In this document: positions 7,731-17,285 of the stretch, one piece after another
How positions within the stretch are numbered: position 1 is the stretch's first letter
Layout: the number at the start of each line of letters is the position of its first letter
NCBI RefSeq assembly: GCF_009725165.1
Contig: NZ_WNZW01000001.1
Span: 930,001 to 994,000 of the forward strand
Reading direction: 5' to 3'
From: Paenibacillus woosongensis
GTDB lineage: Bacteria; Bacillota; Bacilli; Paenibacillales; Paenibacillaceae
Length of the DNA stretch: 64,000 bases
Notes under the pieces: model-generated
Told to the model about the DNA's origin: nothing
What the model saw: only the letters and a program-made list of their open reading frames with translations
The model's database searches: none
Translations under genes and position numbers: made by a program

Positions 7731-8402
7731 TTATCGTCCAGCTGCCCGAGTGACCTGCTCCAGCAGATCTCCGACAGCTTCGCGCACATTCGCCGCCTGC
7801 GTAACCGCGGAGATGACAGCAACGCCGTCCGCGCCTGCACGCATCACCTCGGCGGCACGCTCTGCGGTAATGCCCCCAATACCGACGATCGGCAATTGGA
7901 TCCCTTGCGCCCGCATGTCCTGGATCATTCCCGTCCCTTGCACCGGGCGTGCGTCATCCTTGGAGATCGTCGGGTAGACCGGGCCGACGCCGATATAGTC
8001 GGCGCCATGAACAAGCGCTGTCCGCGCTTCTTTCACCGTGTGCGCGGACACGCCGAGGATGCGGTTGCCGATCCGTGCACGAACGGCTCCCGCGGATTCA
8101 TCGTCCTGACCAACGTGGATGCCGTCCGCCCCGATCCGGGCGGCTAGCTCCACGTCATCATTGACGATGAATGGCACCCCGGCGCGGCGACAGGCCGCTT
8201 GCAGCTCGAGAGCGAGCGCAAGCCTGGCCTCCCCGGTCAGCGCGCCCGGGCCCTTCTCGCGGAACTGGATCATCGTCGCGCCCCCGCTCAACGCTTCCTC
8301 CACAACGCGCAGCGGCTCCTCCCGGCAGTTCTGGCTGCCGATGACCAGGTACATCCGCAAGTACCGGCGCATTTGTTCAGGAGAGATGCTGCTGCCACTC
8401 AT
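7731..8402 (-). CDS. thiE: Thiamine phosphate synthase
   Basis: A 223-residue TIM-barrel enzyme that joins hydroxymethylpyrimidine diphosphate and thiazole phosphate to give thiamine monophosphate. Diagnostic stretches are MIQFREKGPG (about 45-54), PFIVNDDVELA, DGIHVGQDD (about 93-101), GVSAHTV, ADYIGVGPVYPTISK and the phosphate-binding VGIGGIT. Its ATG overlaps the thiD stop codon (ATGA). It is the last gene of tenA-thiM-thiD-thiE, so it completes thiamine monophosphate from salvaged pyrimidine and thiazole. Confidence 0.97.
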   Translation of the reverse strand: MSGSSISPEQMRRYLRMYLVIGSQNCREEPLRVVEEALSGGATMIQFREKGPGALTGEARLALALELQAACRRAGVPFIVNDDVELAARIGADGIHVGQDDESAGAVRARIGNRILGVSAHTVKEARTALVHGADYIGVGPVYPTISKDDARPVQGTGMIQDMRAQGIQLPIVGIGGITAERAAEVMRAGADGVAVISAVTQAANVREAVGDLLEQVTRAAGR

Positions 8403-9211
8403 CGCTCCTGCTCCGTTCTGCGGCGAAATGCCCAGTGATTCGTCGGCCCATGCCCCTGCCCCAGCTCCAGGCTGTCCTCGATCGCGGCCTGGATATAATC
8501 ACGGGCCATCTGCACCGCCTCCAGCACCGGCAACCCCTTCGCCAGTCCGGCTGTTATCGCCGCGGAATAAGTACAGCCCGTTCCGTGCGTATGAACGGTA
8601 TGAATCCGCCGGCCCTTCAACTCCGTGCAAGACGCGCCGTCATAGATCAGGTCCACCACCTGCTCGCCGCCTTCGTCGTGTCCGCCCTTGATCACAGCAA
8701 CTGCCGGGCCATAAGCGCAGATGCGCTTGGCTGCCTCACGGCGATCCGCCATCGAGCGGATAGTCATACCGGACAATGCCTCGGCTTCCGGTATATTCGG
8801 CGTGACGATCAGCGCCAGCGGCAGCAGCTGCTCCTTCAAGGCTCGCACGGCTTCCGGCAGCAGCAAATCTGCTCCGCCCTTGGCGATCATCACCGGATCA
8901 ACGACGACATTACGCCAGCCATGCTCCTTGATGCGTCCAGCCACCGCTTCAATGATCTCGGCGCTGAACAGCATCCCCGTCTTCAAGGCATCGACGCCAA
9001 GATCGGTGCTTACGGCATCAATTTGCTCTGCAGCAGCTTGCGGCGGCAGCGGATACACGCCCTGAACGCCCAGCGTATTCTGCACCGTGATGGCCGTAAT
9101 GGCCGACATGCCGAAAACATCCAGCTCCTGGAATGTCTTAAGATCGGCCTGTATGCCCGCACCGCCTCCGCTATCAGAACCGGCGATCGTAAGTGCTCTG
9201 GCTATGCTCAT
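8399..9211 (-). CDS. thiD: Bifunctional hydroxymethylpyrimidine kinase / phosphomethylpyrimidine kinase
   Basis: A 270-residue ribokinase-fold enzyme that phosphorylates HMP twice to HMP diphosphate. It begins [20 protein letters not shown], the ThiD signature; later [20 protein letters not shown] and the anion-hole motif [13 protein letters not shown] (about 208-220) with the catalytic base Asp/Cys region are visible. It overlaps thiE by four bases and thiM upstream by four bases, showing translational coupling. Confidence 0.97.
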   Translation of the reverse strand: MSIARALTIAGSDSGGGAGIQADLKTFQELDVFGMSAITAITVQNTLGVQGVYPLPPQAAAEQIDAVSTDLGVDALKTGMLFSAEIIEAVAGRIKEHGWRNVVVDPVMIAKGGADLLLPEAVRALKEQLLPLALIVTPNIPEAEALSGMTIRSMADRREAAKRICAYGPAVAVIKGGHDEGGEQVVDLIYDGASCTELKGRRIHTVHTHGTGCTYSAAITAGLAKGLPVLEAVQMARDYIQAAIEDSLELGQGHGPTNHWAFRRRTEQER

Positions 9212-10053
9212 ATCAATGCCTCCCCTATGGCAGAGGCCTGAAATTCACGAACCGCAGCATGTCCCTTGAGGGAGTGAGGGTGCAGTTTGGCTAACTCATC
9301 GAGAAAAGCGACTTGGAAACTGCCCGGGCCGATTTCAGATGTGCGCTCAGCCGCCCGGGAGGCAGCCGCGCCGTAAAAGGCCAGCCCTGCCGTACCCGCC
9401 AGCAGCAGATCCTTCTCCACCGCGGCAAAAGCGCCCAGCACCGATGTCAGCAGACAGCCTGCTCCCGTCACCTGGGTCAGCAGCACATCCCCGCCGCTAA
9501 CGACCCGGCACAGGCTCCCGTCTGATATAACATCCTCCTTGCCTGTAATCGCTACGATCGCATTCAGCTGCCGTGAAGCCCGCAGCCCAAGTCCGGCGTT
9601 CTCATTGTCGGCGCCATCTCCGGCGTCAACGCCTTTGATTTCGCGCGACTCGCCAATAAGGTTGGCGATCTCCGCCGCATTTCCCCGCACGAGGGAGACC
9701 TTTACCTCGCGGAGAATCCGCAGTGCCGATTCCGTGCGGAACGCCGTTGCCCCGGCCCCAACCGGGTCAAGCAGCACCGGTACGTCATGCTCGTTAGCCG
9801 ATTTTCCGGCGATGATCATCGCCTCCACCTGCTCCTTCGTCAACGTGCCAATGTTGAGCACGAGCGCCCCGGCGATTTTCGCCATATCGGCCACCTCTTC
9901 CGGCGCATACGCCATAACGGGAGATGCACCAAGAGCATATAGCCCGTTTGCTGTAAAATTGGTTACTACTACGTTGGTCATATTATGAATAAGCGGTTTG
10001 GTTCTCTGAACCTTTGTAAGAAGTGCTGTTATACCGTTTTCCAGTGCATTCAT
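9208..10053 (-). CDS. thiM: Hydroxyethylthiazole kinase
   Basis: A 281-residue enzyme that phosphorylates salvaged hydroxyethylthiazole for thiamine synthesis. It shows [20 protein letters not shown] (about 20-39), [25 protein letters not shown] and the ATP/substrate loop [15 protein letters not shown]. The ATG at 10053 is chosen because GAGGCGG lies just upstream; a GTG at 10068 in the same frame would overlap that site. It sits between tenA and thiD. Confidence 0.96.
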   Translation of the reverse strand: MNALENGITALLTKVQRTKPLIHNMTNVVVTNFTANGLYALGASPVMAYAPEEVADMAKIAGALVLNIGTLTKEQVEAMIIAGKSANEHDVPVLLDPVGAGATAFRTESALRILREVKVSLVRGNAAEIANLIGESREIKGVDAGDGADNENAGLGLRASRQLNAIVAITGKEDVISDGSLCRVVSGGDVLLTQVTGAGCLLTSVLGAFAAVEKDLLLAGTAGLAFYGAAASRAAERTSEIGPGSFQVAFLDELAKLHPHSLKGHAAVREFQASAIGEALI

Positions 10054-10068
10054 TATGATCCGCCTCAC

Positions 10069-10758
10069 TTATAATGCGTATTCCGCCGTATTCATCGACA
10101 CCGGCCAATCCTGAACGCTATAGGCCATATCCCAGAACATATACTCGAGCTGGCAGCTCAATAGATAGTGCTCGGTCATTTTTTTGCGTTCAAGTTCGGT
10201 CGTAATTTCCGCCCACTTGTCTAGACGCTCGGAGAACTTAGCGGTCGTATTCGTCCGCGTCGCATAGAAATGGATCCACTCATAGAATGGATGGGCCTCG
10301 GTCGGCTGCACTTCTCTCATCAGCTTCTCGCCGATCTCCAGGTAAGTCCACGGACACGGCAGCAGCACCGCCATAATTTCAGCCAGGCTTCCTTCATGGG
10401 CTACGTTCAGCATGTGCCGGATATAATGATGTGCCCCCGGAGCGAGCGCATAACCCTGCATTTCATCATAGCTGACTCCGGCAACCGCACAGAAATTATT
10501 ATGCGGATGAACTTCACTGTTCAGAATAAAAGAGATTTGCTGATTAAACATTTCGATCTCGTCGCGGCTCGAGCATTTGGATATGGCAATGCCGTAAATC
10601 CGCATATACGCCGTTAAATATTCATGATCCTGCTTGACGTAGTGAATGAGCTGCTCCTTCCGCAAGTCGCCGTTAGCGATTCCTCTCACAAAAGGGTGTT
10701 CAAAAATAGCCTGAAAGATACCGTCCGCCTTCTGTCGAAGCTCCTGCGTAAAACTCAT
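10069..10758 (-). CDS. tenA: Aminopyrimidine aminohydrolase (thiaminase II)
   Basis: A 229-residue all-helical TenA enzyme that hydrolyses degraded thiamine pyrimidines (aminopyrimidines) to HMP for reuse. The catalytic cysteine is in LLPCPWTYLEIG (about residues 131-142), and the C-terminal glutamate is in CQLEYMFWDMAY. Motifs FVRGIANGDLRKEQLIHYVKQD and HPHNNFCAVAG are typical. It is the first gene of the operon and directly follows the TPP riboswitch and its terminator, so the unit is off when thiamine diphosphate is plentiful. Confidence 0.96.
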   Translation of the reverse strand: MSFTQELRQKADGIFQAIFEHPFVRGIANGDLRKEQLIHYVKQDHEYLTAYMRIYGIAISKCSSRDEIEMFNQQISFILNSEVHPHNNFCAVAGVSYDEMQGYALAPGAHHYIRHMLNVAHEGSLAEIMAVLLPCPWTYLEIGEKLMREVQPTEAHPFYEWIHFYATRTNTTAKFSERLDKWAEITTELERKKMTEHYLLSCQLEYMFWDMAYSVQDWPVSMNTAEYAL

Positions 10759-10831
10759 GGTTCCCCACCTCCGGATATAATGCGAACATGATCAGGAAGC
10801 CATTAGGGAGACGCCGCACATGCACAAATAC

Positions 10832-10862
10832 CAAAAAGGCCGCTCCATCAATGGAGCGGCCT
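10832..10862 (-). terminator. Riboswitch-controlled terminator before tenA
   Basis: 12-bp stem AGGCCGCTCCAT/ATGGAGCGGCCT with a minimal loop, followed on the minus strand by five T. It lies between the TPP aptamer and tenA, so it is the expression platform. Confidence 0.85.
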
Positions 10863-10922
10863 CATTCAACGCCACCTTTACACGGGCAGCAAGCTGCAGT
10901 AAGTGTCAGGCATCGGATTCCG

Positions 10923-11013
10923 ACTCCACTTTCCTACGCTAGTACGAACTAGATCAGGTTCAAAGGGTCCAAGATTTCAATCTTGTCTCAGCCGGTGCCG
11001 GCTCCCCTAGTGG
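10923..11013 (-). ncRNA. TPP riboswitch aptamer (THI box)
   Basis: Read on the minus strand it has ACTAGGGGAGCC, then the conserved GGCTGAGACA, then GACCCTTTGAACCTGATCT and CGTAGGAAAGT in the right order and spacing for a TPP aptamer. Thiamine diphosphate binding would favour the downstream terminator at 10832-10862 and shut off tenA-thiM-thiD-thiE. Confidence 0.97.
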
Positions 11014-11081
11014 ACTTCCTATTCATTTTCACTATTACTGTATCTGTCTTTACAAGTGTTGTCAAATTTTTGGCATTTCAT

Positions 11082-12254
11082 TTATTTGCCGCAGCATTTT
11101 TTGTACTTGAAGCCGCTGCCGCACGGACATGGTTCGTTGCGGCCGATTTTTGTGACGGACACCTGGCTTTTGTTCAATGGACTTAGCTGGCGATGTGCCG
11201 CTCTCAGTTCCACATTTCCGGAAATCCGGTTCATCTCAGAAGGTGTATGACCTCTGTGGATCCACAGTCTTGTATGGTTGTACACATCGTTCATTAGAGC
11301 GATGACCGTATCCGCCTGCTCCATGCTTTGGAATTTCAAGCCTCTTCTCTCGAATTCATGGATCAGCTCTCCCGAAGTCGCTTGCATCGTGCAGGCTAAC
11401 TGTATATCGTCGATAAGATAGTCGATCATTTCCGCATCCCGGGAAATTTCCTTCATGACGTATGCTCTCAGCTTCGTCAGCTGCGGCGTCATCTCGAAGT
11501 AATCCTCATCGGCGTATTTCAGCAGCTCTTCGCGTTTCGGAATGAAATAAGGCTTGCCCTGTACTTCCGCTAGCAGTTCTTTAAGCTCTCCTTGCGAATC
11601 CTCTAGAGACAAATATCCGTCGACGATGAAGCCGTCCTCCATCGTATAATTCTGTTCTCTGCTCGTTAACTCCCCAAGCAGCTCCTTGAACCGTTTCTGA
11701 TCGAGCTGTTCGCTGTTCTGCGCATTGTATATTTCAATGACCTTGTCCGGCTCAATCACACCGTATAAGTGTGTCATAGCTAATATATACTCATGAACGA
11801 GCTGTACACTCGCCCGTTGTTGATGGAATTTCGCGTGATCCAGCTTGGCATAGGCTTGTCTAATCTCGTCCGGCATAACGACATAAAGCTGTCCCTCGCT
11901 GAAATAAGTAAATACTAGCCCACGGTTCATTAAATACCAGTAGTGCTCAATTAGAATGAGATTGTTCTGCAGAACAGGTTGACGAAGAAGCGATTCGAAC
12001 AATTGCCATTCCAGGCCGCCGACTATCAGCAGGGCGGATTGCAGATGCTCCGCATCAGTCATGTGTGCTGTTAGCGCTTCTATTAATTCTTGCTTTTTCA
12101 TCTTGGAACGTCCAGGCAAATTGCAGGCCGAAGCAAGCGATGACAAACGGACCTTCGTCAAATCTTGAAGAATGTCAGGCAGGCTTGTCGTCACTTCCCC
12201 GATAATCGCATGCTGGATATTCATTTGTTCAAGCATTTCATTATAATCTTCCAA
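11082..12254 (-). CDS. SEC-C zinc-motif protein
   Basis: A 390-residue soluble protein of unknown function. Its last 20 or so residues are a SEC-C motif, [18 protein letters not shown], a zinc-binding tail best known from SecA and often added to unrelated proteins. The main part is mostly helical, with no recognised catalytic motif; [20 protein letters not shown] with [11 protein letters not shown] looks like a SAP/Rho-N-type nucleic-acid-binding helix pair. The TTG at 12254 is preferred because AAGAGGAG lies eight bases upstream; an in-frame ATG at 12308 has no site. Confidence 0.8.
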   Translation of the reverse strand: MEDYNEMLEQMNIQHAIIGEVTTSLPDILQDLTKVRLSSLASACNLPGRSKMKKQELIEALTAHMTDAEHLQSALLIVGGLEWQLFESLLRQPVLQNNLILIEHYWYLMNRGLVFTYFSEGQLYVVMPDEIRQAYAKLDHAKFHQQRASVQLVHEYILAMTHLYGVIEPDKVIEIYNAQNSEQLDQKRFKELLGELTSREQNYTMEDGFIVDGYLSLEDSQGELKELLAEVQGKPYFIPKREELLKYADEDYFEMTPQLTKLRAYVMKEISRDAEMIDYLIDDIQLACTMQATSGELIHEFERRGLKFQSMEQADTVIALMNDVYNHTRLWIHRGHTPSEMNRISGNVELRAAHRQLSPLNKSQVSVTKIGRNEPCPCGSGFKYKKCCGK

Positions 12255-12876
12255 GTTCAGTTCTCCTCTTTCAATTCCTTGTTTCCTTTGTATTTCCTTT
12301 TGCCTCATACCATCATTATACCACCGGATAATTCTCCTATTTCGGGCTCAACTACATATACTACCACACAAATGGCATCTAGGAGAGGGATTCTCAGTAA
12401 AATTCATAATTTGGATGTTAGGTTTGCAATCGGCATTGAGATGCATAACCACCAGATGCAGTGCATTAAATGGAAATGATGCGCCTAATTAGGCGTAAAA
12501 CAACTATTTCTGAGAATTAGATGGATTTTTACGCCTAAAATGAGGAATTCAGCCCATTGTTGGCAATTTCCCTTCTTCTAATGACATGAAATCCATGTAA
12601 ATCGGTTATCCCCTTCTTGCCGCAGAAACTAACTGCTATAAATCCAATTATTATTAAGTTAAACGATATAAATGAATGAGGAGCAAGTACGTACAATGTT
12701 CCTGTAATTACTTGTCTCCTAGATAGATTCCTGCGAGGATATCGGTTCTATAAACATAAAGTATTCACTTCCAAAATATGGACTTGAAGGATCGCCAGCC
12801 ATCCGTTAATGTCAATGGTTGATCAGGTATCGTAATCGGAGTGTTCAACATTTAAACAAGCAGAGGTGATACGAAC
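12255..12876. other. Gene-free stretch holding an intergenic repeat
   Basis: No protein gene is supported. Its middle holds copy 1 of a dispersed repeat (12468-12655); the right end holds the start region of the DUF2339 gene. Confidence 0.6.
12468..12655 (+). repeat. Dispersed intergenic repeat, copy 1
   Basis: About 190 bases similar, with small gaps, to 24428-24607 and more weakly to 17438-17628. Shared blocks in order: AATGGAAAT, TAGATGGATTTT, CTAAAAT, CTTCTT, AATGACATGAAAT, and a 26-base identical block at 12621-12646. The copy includes the perfect palindrome CGCCTAATTAGGCG (12482-12495). It has no coding capacity and is a probable mobile or regulatory intergenic element. Confidence 0.75.
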
Positions 12877-15189
12877 TTGGATAAAGACAAAAAGATCAGA
12901 GAACTGGAGGAAGAATTAAGAAGGATAAGCGAACAACTGTCTGAGCTGAAACTAGGCGAAGGACTTGCATCAAAACCTTTGAACCCGGTACTAGAAAAGG
13001 AAGCAGGCCAGAATCCCGCCCTTGATTCATCCCCTCAGGCACAGCGGCAGGGTCAGCAGTCCGGACCGCCGCCATGGAACCCGCAAGGCCCACAGCAGCA
13101 ACAACTGCACACGCAGCAGGAGCATTTACGCTCCGAACAACAGCTGCATCCACAGCAGGAGCTTTTGCATTACCAACAACAACAACAACAACAGCATCAA
13201 CAGCAACAGCAGCAGCAACAGTATCTAAACGACCAACGTCAGCAATCGGACCCGCAACTAGAGCAGCAGTCCCAACAACAGTACTACCAGCAAGAACATG
13301 TCAAAAATCAAGACACATTGGTTGGCATGCGGCATAACCAGCAGCAGACTGACTATCCAGGGTGGGATCCACATCGCTCGCAACAACATCAACATCAGTA
13401 TCCACACCATCACGAGCAGCATCAGGAGCAACAACCAGCGGGGCAACAGCGGAACTTACAACACGATCATCAGCAAATGTACCATCAACAGGAGCCGCAA
13501 CATTACGATCAGCAGAGGCACTCTTTGAGTCAGGAGGCATCCCCTGATGCTCAACAGTACAGCCAGCAGCAGCAACAAGCACAGTTTCTGAACCAGGCGC
13601 CTCCTGCGGGAGCGCCATATCCAGGCCAACCGCCAGAATTCCAGCAGCCTCCATATGTGAAGCCTCCTGCGAATACATCCCGCTCCTCGCAGGATTGGGA
13701 ATACGCGATTTCACGGGTATGGCTGCCGCGGGTTTTCATCGTCGTGTTATTGCTCGGCGTACTATGGCTGTTCATGGCCGCTGTCAACGCCGGATATTTA
13801 AATGAGCCGATGCGCTGCCTGCTAGGAGCCGTCCTCGCCGCAGCCATGTACTGGTTTGGAGACAGGCAGGTCCGCCAGCAGCGCGAGGCATTGGGGCAGG
13901 TCCTTTTAGGCGGAGCGAACGCCGTGCTGGTGCTCACTCTTTTTGCCGCACATATGCTCTATAACTTGATCCCGCTCGGCATTGCCTTTGTCCTGTACAT
14001 CATGTCCATCGCCTTTGGCGTGTTCATAGCGGTTCATCATCGATCGCAAACGCTGGTCATCATTGCCTTGCTGTCCGGATACCTCATACCGTTTCTGGTT
14101 AAGTCTCCGGCTAACCCGTGGATGTTCGTGTTATACGAAGCGATTTTTTCTATCGCCATGATGCTCGTATCAATCCGTTTCAATTTCCGGGCCGCTTATA
14201 TCGTAGCCATTTCCGTCCTGCATGTACCGCTCTTAATCTTGTATGTGCAAGGCCTTTATGATAAAAGCAAATATCTCTTTTTAATCGCCGTATTATTACA
14301 GCATTTCGTATTATATGGAATTACAGTGGCCCGCCGCTACCGGCACAAGCTGGATCAAATGATTTTGCTGCCGATTGGCTTTTTCCTGCTCTCCCTTTGG
14401 ATCATCGGACTGTACTCTGGAGAGGAAGGGTACACGTTCAGCATTCTGATGGCTTTATTGTCCATCCTGTACAGCGTGACCACCGTGCTGTCCTTAAAGC
14501 ACAAAGAAATGTCGCAGCTATTTGCTTCCATTGCTACGTACGGCTGGGTCGTATTCATCGTCGACAGTGTAGGCAACAACTACAAGGCCAGCGTGCTGCT
14601 TGTCTTGGGCATGCTCTCCTTAGCGCTTGGCATTAAGCTGAGAAGCCTGCTGCAGCAAATCGTCGGCTTAACCTTGTACTTGTTTAGCGCATTGCTTATT
14701 TTATTCAGCTTTATGCCTGCCTTTTTCTCCAGCGAGACGCTGGCCTGGTTTTTGCTCGTAATCAGTATGCCGATTCCGTATTTTATGGTGAGAAATGAAC
14801 AGGAGCCTAAATGGATCCATTCTCTTTGGAACGTCTTCAACTGGGTTGAGGCAGCCCTTTGTCTCATTTTCCTCACCCAGATTGCCTATGTATTAAGCAA
14901 ATCTTTCAGCAGCGATGTCCAGCATTTGAGCTTGTCCGGCGCATGGATTCTCTATTCGGCCGGCCTGATTATTTTCGGGCTGACCACGAACCGCTCCCGC
15001 GTCAGACTGGCAGGCGTCATTTTCTTGTTTGTCATTTTGCTGAAAGTCGTTATTATTGATTTGCCATGGGTATCGATCGGCGTAAGGGCTGCATTATTTA
15101 TCGCCTTGGGGCTTGCGGGAATAGCTACCTCAAGATTGCTTTATAAGAAGAAGCAGGACGAGGGGCAGCCCATGTCCCCGGATGCATAA
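12877..15189 (+). CDS. DUF2339 multi-pass membrane protein with Gln/His-rich N-terminus
   Basis: A 770-residue protein. Residues 1-30 form a charged coiled coil (IRELEEELRRISEQLSELK). About 45-265 is an extreme Gln/His/Pro-rich stretch with runs of up to about nine Gln. From about 280 to 760 there are many hydrophobic segments (well over ten), the DUF2339 membrane region. The TTG start at 12877 has AGAGGTGAT upstream. Family function is unknown; the soluble N-terminus presumably faces the cytoplasm. The glutamine/histidine tract could bind metal or drive self-association, which is inference. Confidence 0.85.
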   Translation: MDKDKKIRELEEELRRISEQLSELKLGEGLASKPLNPVLEKEAGQNPALDSSPQAQRQGQQSGPPPWNPQGPQQQQLHTQQEHLRSEQQLHPQQELLHYQQQQQQQHQQQQQQQQYLNDQRQQSDPQLEQQSQQQYYQQEHVKNQDTLVGMRHNQQQTDYPGWDPHRSQQHQHQYPHHHEQHQEQQPAGQQRNLQHDHQQMYHQQEPQHYDQQRHSLSQEASPDAQQYSQQQQQAQFLNQAPPAGAPYPGQPPEFQQPPYVKPPANTSRSSQDWEYAISRVWLPRVFIVVLLLGVLWLFMAAVNAGYLNEPMRCLLGAVLAAAMYWFGDRQVRQQREALGQVLLGGANAVLVLTLFAAHMLYNLIPLGIAFVLYIMSIAFGVFIAVHHRSQTLVIIALLSGYLIPFLVKSPANPWMFVLYEAIFSIAMMLVSIRFNFRAAYIVAISVLHVPLLILYVQGLYDKSKYLFLIAVLLQHFVLYGITVARRYRHKLDQMILLPIGFFLLSLWIIGLYSGEEGYTFSILMALLSILYSVTTVLSLKHKEMSQLFASIATYGWVVFIVDSVGNNYKASVLLVLGMLSLALGIKLRSLLQQIVGLTLYLFSALLILFSFMPAFFSSETLAWFLLVISMPIPYFMVRNEQEPKWIHSLWNVFNWVEAALCLIFLTQIAYVLSKSFSSDVQHLSLSGAWILYSAGLIIFGLTTNRSRVRLAGVIFLFVILLKVVIIDLPWVSIGVRAALFIALGLAGIATSRLLYKKKQDEGQPMSPDA

Positions 15190-15251
15190 ACAAATACCAG
15201 AACAGCAGACCTGTGTGTGTAAAATATTAACTGATTTCTTGGCAGTGTTAG

Positions 15252-15280
15252 AAGAACCGTCTTTTGGCGGTTCTTTTTTC
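15252..15280 (+). terminator. Terminator after the DUF2339 gene
   Basis: Stem AAGAACCG/CGGTTCTT (15252-15259 with 15268-15275) followed by TTTTC. Confidence 0.85.
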
Positions 15281-15373
15281 TGCAATACAACCATGCTCCG
15301 CATATAACTTGCCACATGGATTATGATATAATCACGGCACAATGAAATTTATGTAATTTTAGGGAGGCAGTAC

Positions 15374-15913
15374 ATGCTTACGTTCCAACAGAAAATCCAC
15401 ATTCTTGAATCTTTTCCCCAGCTTGAGCGCCGGGACGTATCGCTGGGTCGCGTCAACTTCCACTATGAAGGCAGCATCTATGACAAAAAAACGGTCGGCT
15501 ATCACCTCCATCCGAACGGCAACGGCTTTATTTATGCCGGGCGGCTCGATCGGCCCGATGTTAATGATAAAGGTTTCGTCAACATTCGCGACTTCACGGA
15601 ACCCGAGCTTCGCCAACTGGTGCAGCAATCGATCGATTCACTGTCCGGGCTGAGTACAAGTTATTCCGGCTCCCCAGTACCGGGCATAGGAGCCGCTGCA
15701 ATAAGTGGTGATACAAGCGGGTTAGGTATACAAGCGGCAATTTCAGGCGAGAACTCCAGCGAAGAGCTTTGGCATGACCCGGAAGGAACCAGCCTGCTGC
15801 TCAAGCCCGAGGACGACTTATGGTACGTTTACGCCGGCTCCACCATTGAAATGGTTTTCGAGACCCGGGAGGAAGCAGAAGAATATTTGCGCGAGGAAGG
15901 CTTTGCGCCTTAG
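15374..15913 (+). CDS. Conserved hypothetical protein
   Basis: A 179-residue soluble protein I cannot assign. The first about 90 residues (LERRDVSLGRVNFHYEGSIY, GYHLHPNGNGFIYAG) look like one compact alpha/beta domain. A Gly/Ser-rich linker (about 93-125) follows, then a short second domain (SLLLKPEDDLWYVYAGSTIE) with an acidic helix at the end. AGGGAGG precedes the ATG. It is a monocistronic gene between two terminators. Confidence 0.75.
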   Translation: MLTFQQKIHILESFPQLERRDVSLGRVNFHYEGSIYDKKTVGYHLHPNGNGFIYAGRLDRPDVNDKGFVNIRDFTEPELRQLVQQSIDSLSGLSTSYSGSPVPGIGAAAISGDTSGLGIQAAISGENSSEELWHDPEGTSLLLKPEDDLWYVYAGSTIEMVFETREEAEEYLREEGFAP

Positions 15914-15966
15914 GAGAAGACATGGCTGCCCTTCTTATATAACTTCAAAATAAAGCAACAGCAACT

Positions 15967-16008
15967 AATAACCACAGTCCAATACGCTATATTGACTGTG
16001 GTTATTTC
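15967..16008. terminator. Hairpin, probable bidirectional terminator
   Basis: Perfect 13-bp arms AATAACCACAGTC/GACTGTGGTTATT, with four more pairs inside; the T tract is weak. Confidence 0.6.
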
Positions 16009-16143
16009 GCATACAAATAATTTTTGTCAAGATTAATCAAAAAAGTGTTTGAAATTAGACACAAAATGTTTAATAATATGTAATAAGGGTGACACAAATT
16101 GTTCACAAATTATGAATTCAGCATTCACAAGGAGCTGATCCGT

Positions 16144-16263
16144 ATGCAAAAGCCAAAAACAGAGTATAAAAACGAAAGCAACATATTTGCCTGGATTGTC
16201 GCATTAGGTACATTCTATACACTGTTCTATACGACCTTTACGATCCTTGCCATCCACGGTTAA
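16144..16263 (+). CDS. Small single-pass membrane protein (39 aa)
   Basis: ATG at 16144 with AAGGAG nine bases upstream, stop TAA at 16261, and a terminator starting 23 bases later. The peptide has a charged start (MQKPKTEYKNESN) and one membrane segment (IFAWIVALGTFYTLFYTTFT, about 14-33) ending in AIHG. The complete expression unit argues that it is real. Function unknown. The FAWI...AIH pattern faintly recalls small oxidase subunits of the CydX type, but no oxidase genes are nearby, so I do not assign it. Confidence 0.7.
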   Translation: MQKPKTEYKNESNIFAWIVALGTFYTLFYTTFTILAIHG

Positions 16264-16285
16264 TAACAATCAGAATATAAGAACT

Positions 16286-16316
16286 TAGACCTTTCTGAGA
16301 GCCAGAAAGGTCTATT
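16286..16316 (+). terminator. Terminator of the 39-aa membrane protein gene
   Basis: Perfect 11-bp stem TAGACCTTTCT/AGAAAGGTCTA followed by TTTG. Confidence 0.75.
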
Positions 16317-16337
16317 TGCGTGGAGCCGCTTCAGGCG

Positions 16338-16620
16338 CTACGAGATATATTGAGGGATCGTCGCATGGGGATGTTCCGAATTACCAGCCGCGCTTCTAAC
16401 CATTCTTCCATTCTCGAAATCAAACCTTCCTGCACACCCTAGGAATCCTAACCCAAATATCATCCGTTAAAATATAGATACCTTCATTCGTTATGTATTG
16501 CTTAATCTCTGCCTCCCCTTCTTCTCCCGTATACATTTCCAGCTCTTGATAAGTACCCTAAACATAATAATCAAATTGCACCAATAGTAAAACTTCTTCC
16601 AGTCAGGTAGCTATCTCATG
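16338..16620 (-). pseudogene. Decayed reading frame of unknown family
   Basis: On the minus strand the frames read like protein (EEVLLLVQFDYYV, then GTYQELEMYTGEEGEAEI, GIYILTDDIWVRIPR, then after a frameshift GRFDFENGRMVRSAAGN), but they are broken by an in-frame TAG and a frame change near 16437. No complete gene and no ribosome binding site were found. The family was not recognised. It could be chance, but the composition and the continuation after the frame change suggest a relic. Confidence 0.35.
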
Positions 16621-16679
16621 AAAGCTATTCTATGATTATAAATAATCAAAAAATTTAATTAGAACGAAGGAGTCCTACA

Positions 16680-17285
16680 TTGAAGAACTTATTCGTGACC
16701 GGTTATCGGGCTCATGAGCTTGGCATATTCAATAATAAGCATAAAGGAATCCCCTATATCCAGCAGGCGATCCGGAACAAGCTGATCCCTCTTCTGGAGG
16801 AAGGGTTGGAATGGGTCATCACTCCCGGACAATACGGCGTCGATCTTTGGGCTTGCGAAGCCGCCGTCTCGCTCAAATCGCAATACCCGCAGCTGAAATG
16901 CTCCATTATTACGGCATTTAGTAACCCAGAGGAAAAGTGGAGCGATGATAAAAAAATATATTACGAGCATCTGCTGCGAAGCATCGATCACTATGCCGCG
17001 GTAAGCAAAGAGTCTTACCAGGGCAAATGGCAGTTCATAGCGAGGGACGAGCTGCTTCTGCGTAAAACGGATGGCATTCTGCTCGTCTATGACGAAGAGA
17101 TGGGCGAGGCCAGCCCAAAGTTTATCAAGCAGCGGGCACTTCGCAAACATGCGGAAGAGGGGTATGAAGTCCTTACCATCGGCGCCGAGGAAATTCAATC
17201 TTTGGCCGAGGAAGAGGCGGAAGCTCAGTTTAATGATGTACAAGCTTATGAATGGCTTGATCCTGGGCAGGAATCATCAACATAA
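16680..17285 (+). CDS. YpsA/DUF1273-type SLOG-fold protein
   Basis: A 201-residue Rossmann-like SLOG protein. It begins KNLFVTGYRAHELGIF and shows EWVITPGQYGVDLWACEAA (about 44-62) and the later TDGILLVYDEE (about 131-141), all as in B. subtilis YpsA. The TTG start at 16680 has AAGGAG eight bases upstream. SLOG proteins are thought to bind nucleotide-like ligands; YpsA has been linked to cell division and stress, but the reaction is unknown. An acidic tail (about 170-201) extends beyond the core. Confidence 0.88.
   Translation: MKNLFVTGYRAHELGIFNNKHKGIPYIQQAIRNKLIPLLEEGLEWVITPGQYGVDLWACEAAVSLKSQYPQLKCSIITAFSNPEEKWSDDKKIYYEHLLRSIDHYAAVSKESYQGKWQFIARDELLLRKTDGILLVYDEEMGEASPKFIKQRALRKHAEEGYEVLTIGAEEIQSLAEEEAEAQFNDVQAYEWLDPGQESST

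Noticed and set aside
13150-13230. CAA/CAG repeat tract as a non-coding microsatellite
   Set aside because: It lies in frame within the long DUF2339 gene and encodes the Gln-rich domain.
16070-16130. Possible Rex or Fnr operator (TTCACAA half-sites) before the 39-aa gene
   Set aside because: Only half-sites in tandem, not the inverted pair TTGTGAA-N4-TTCACAA; mentioned only as a hint.
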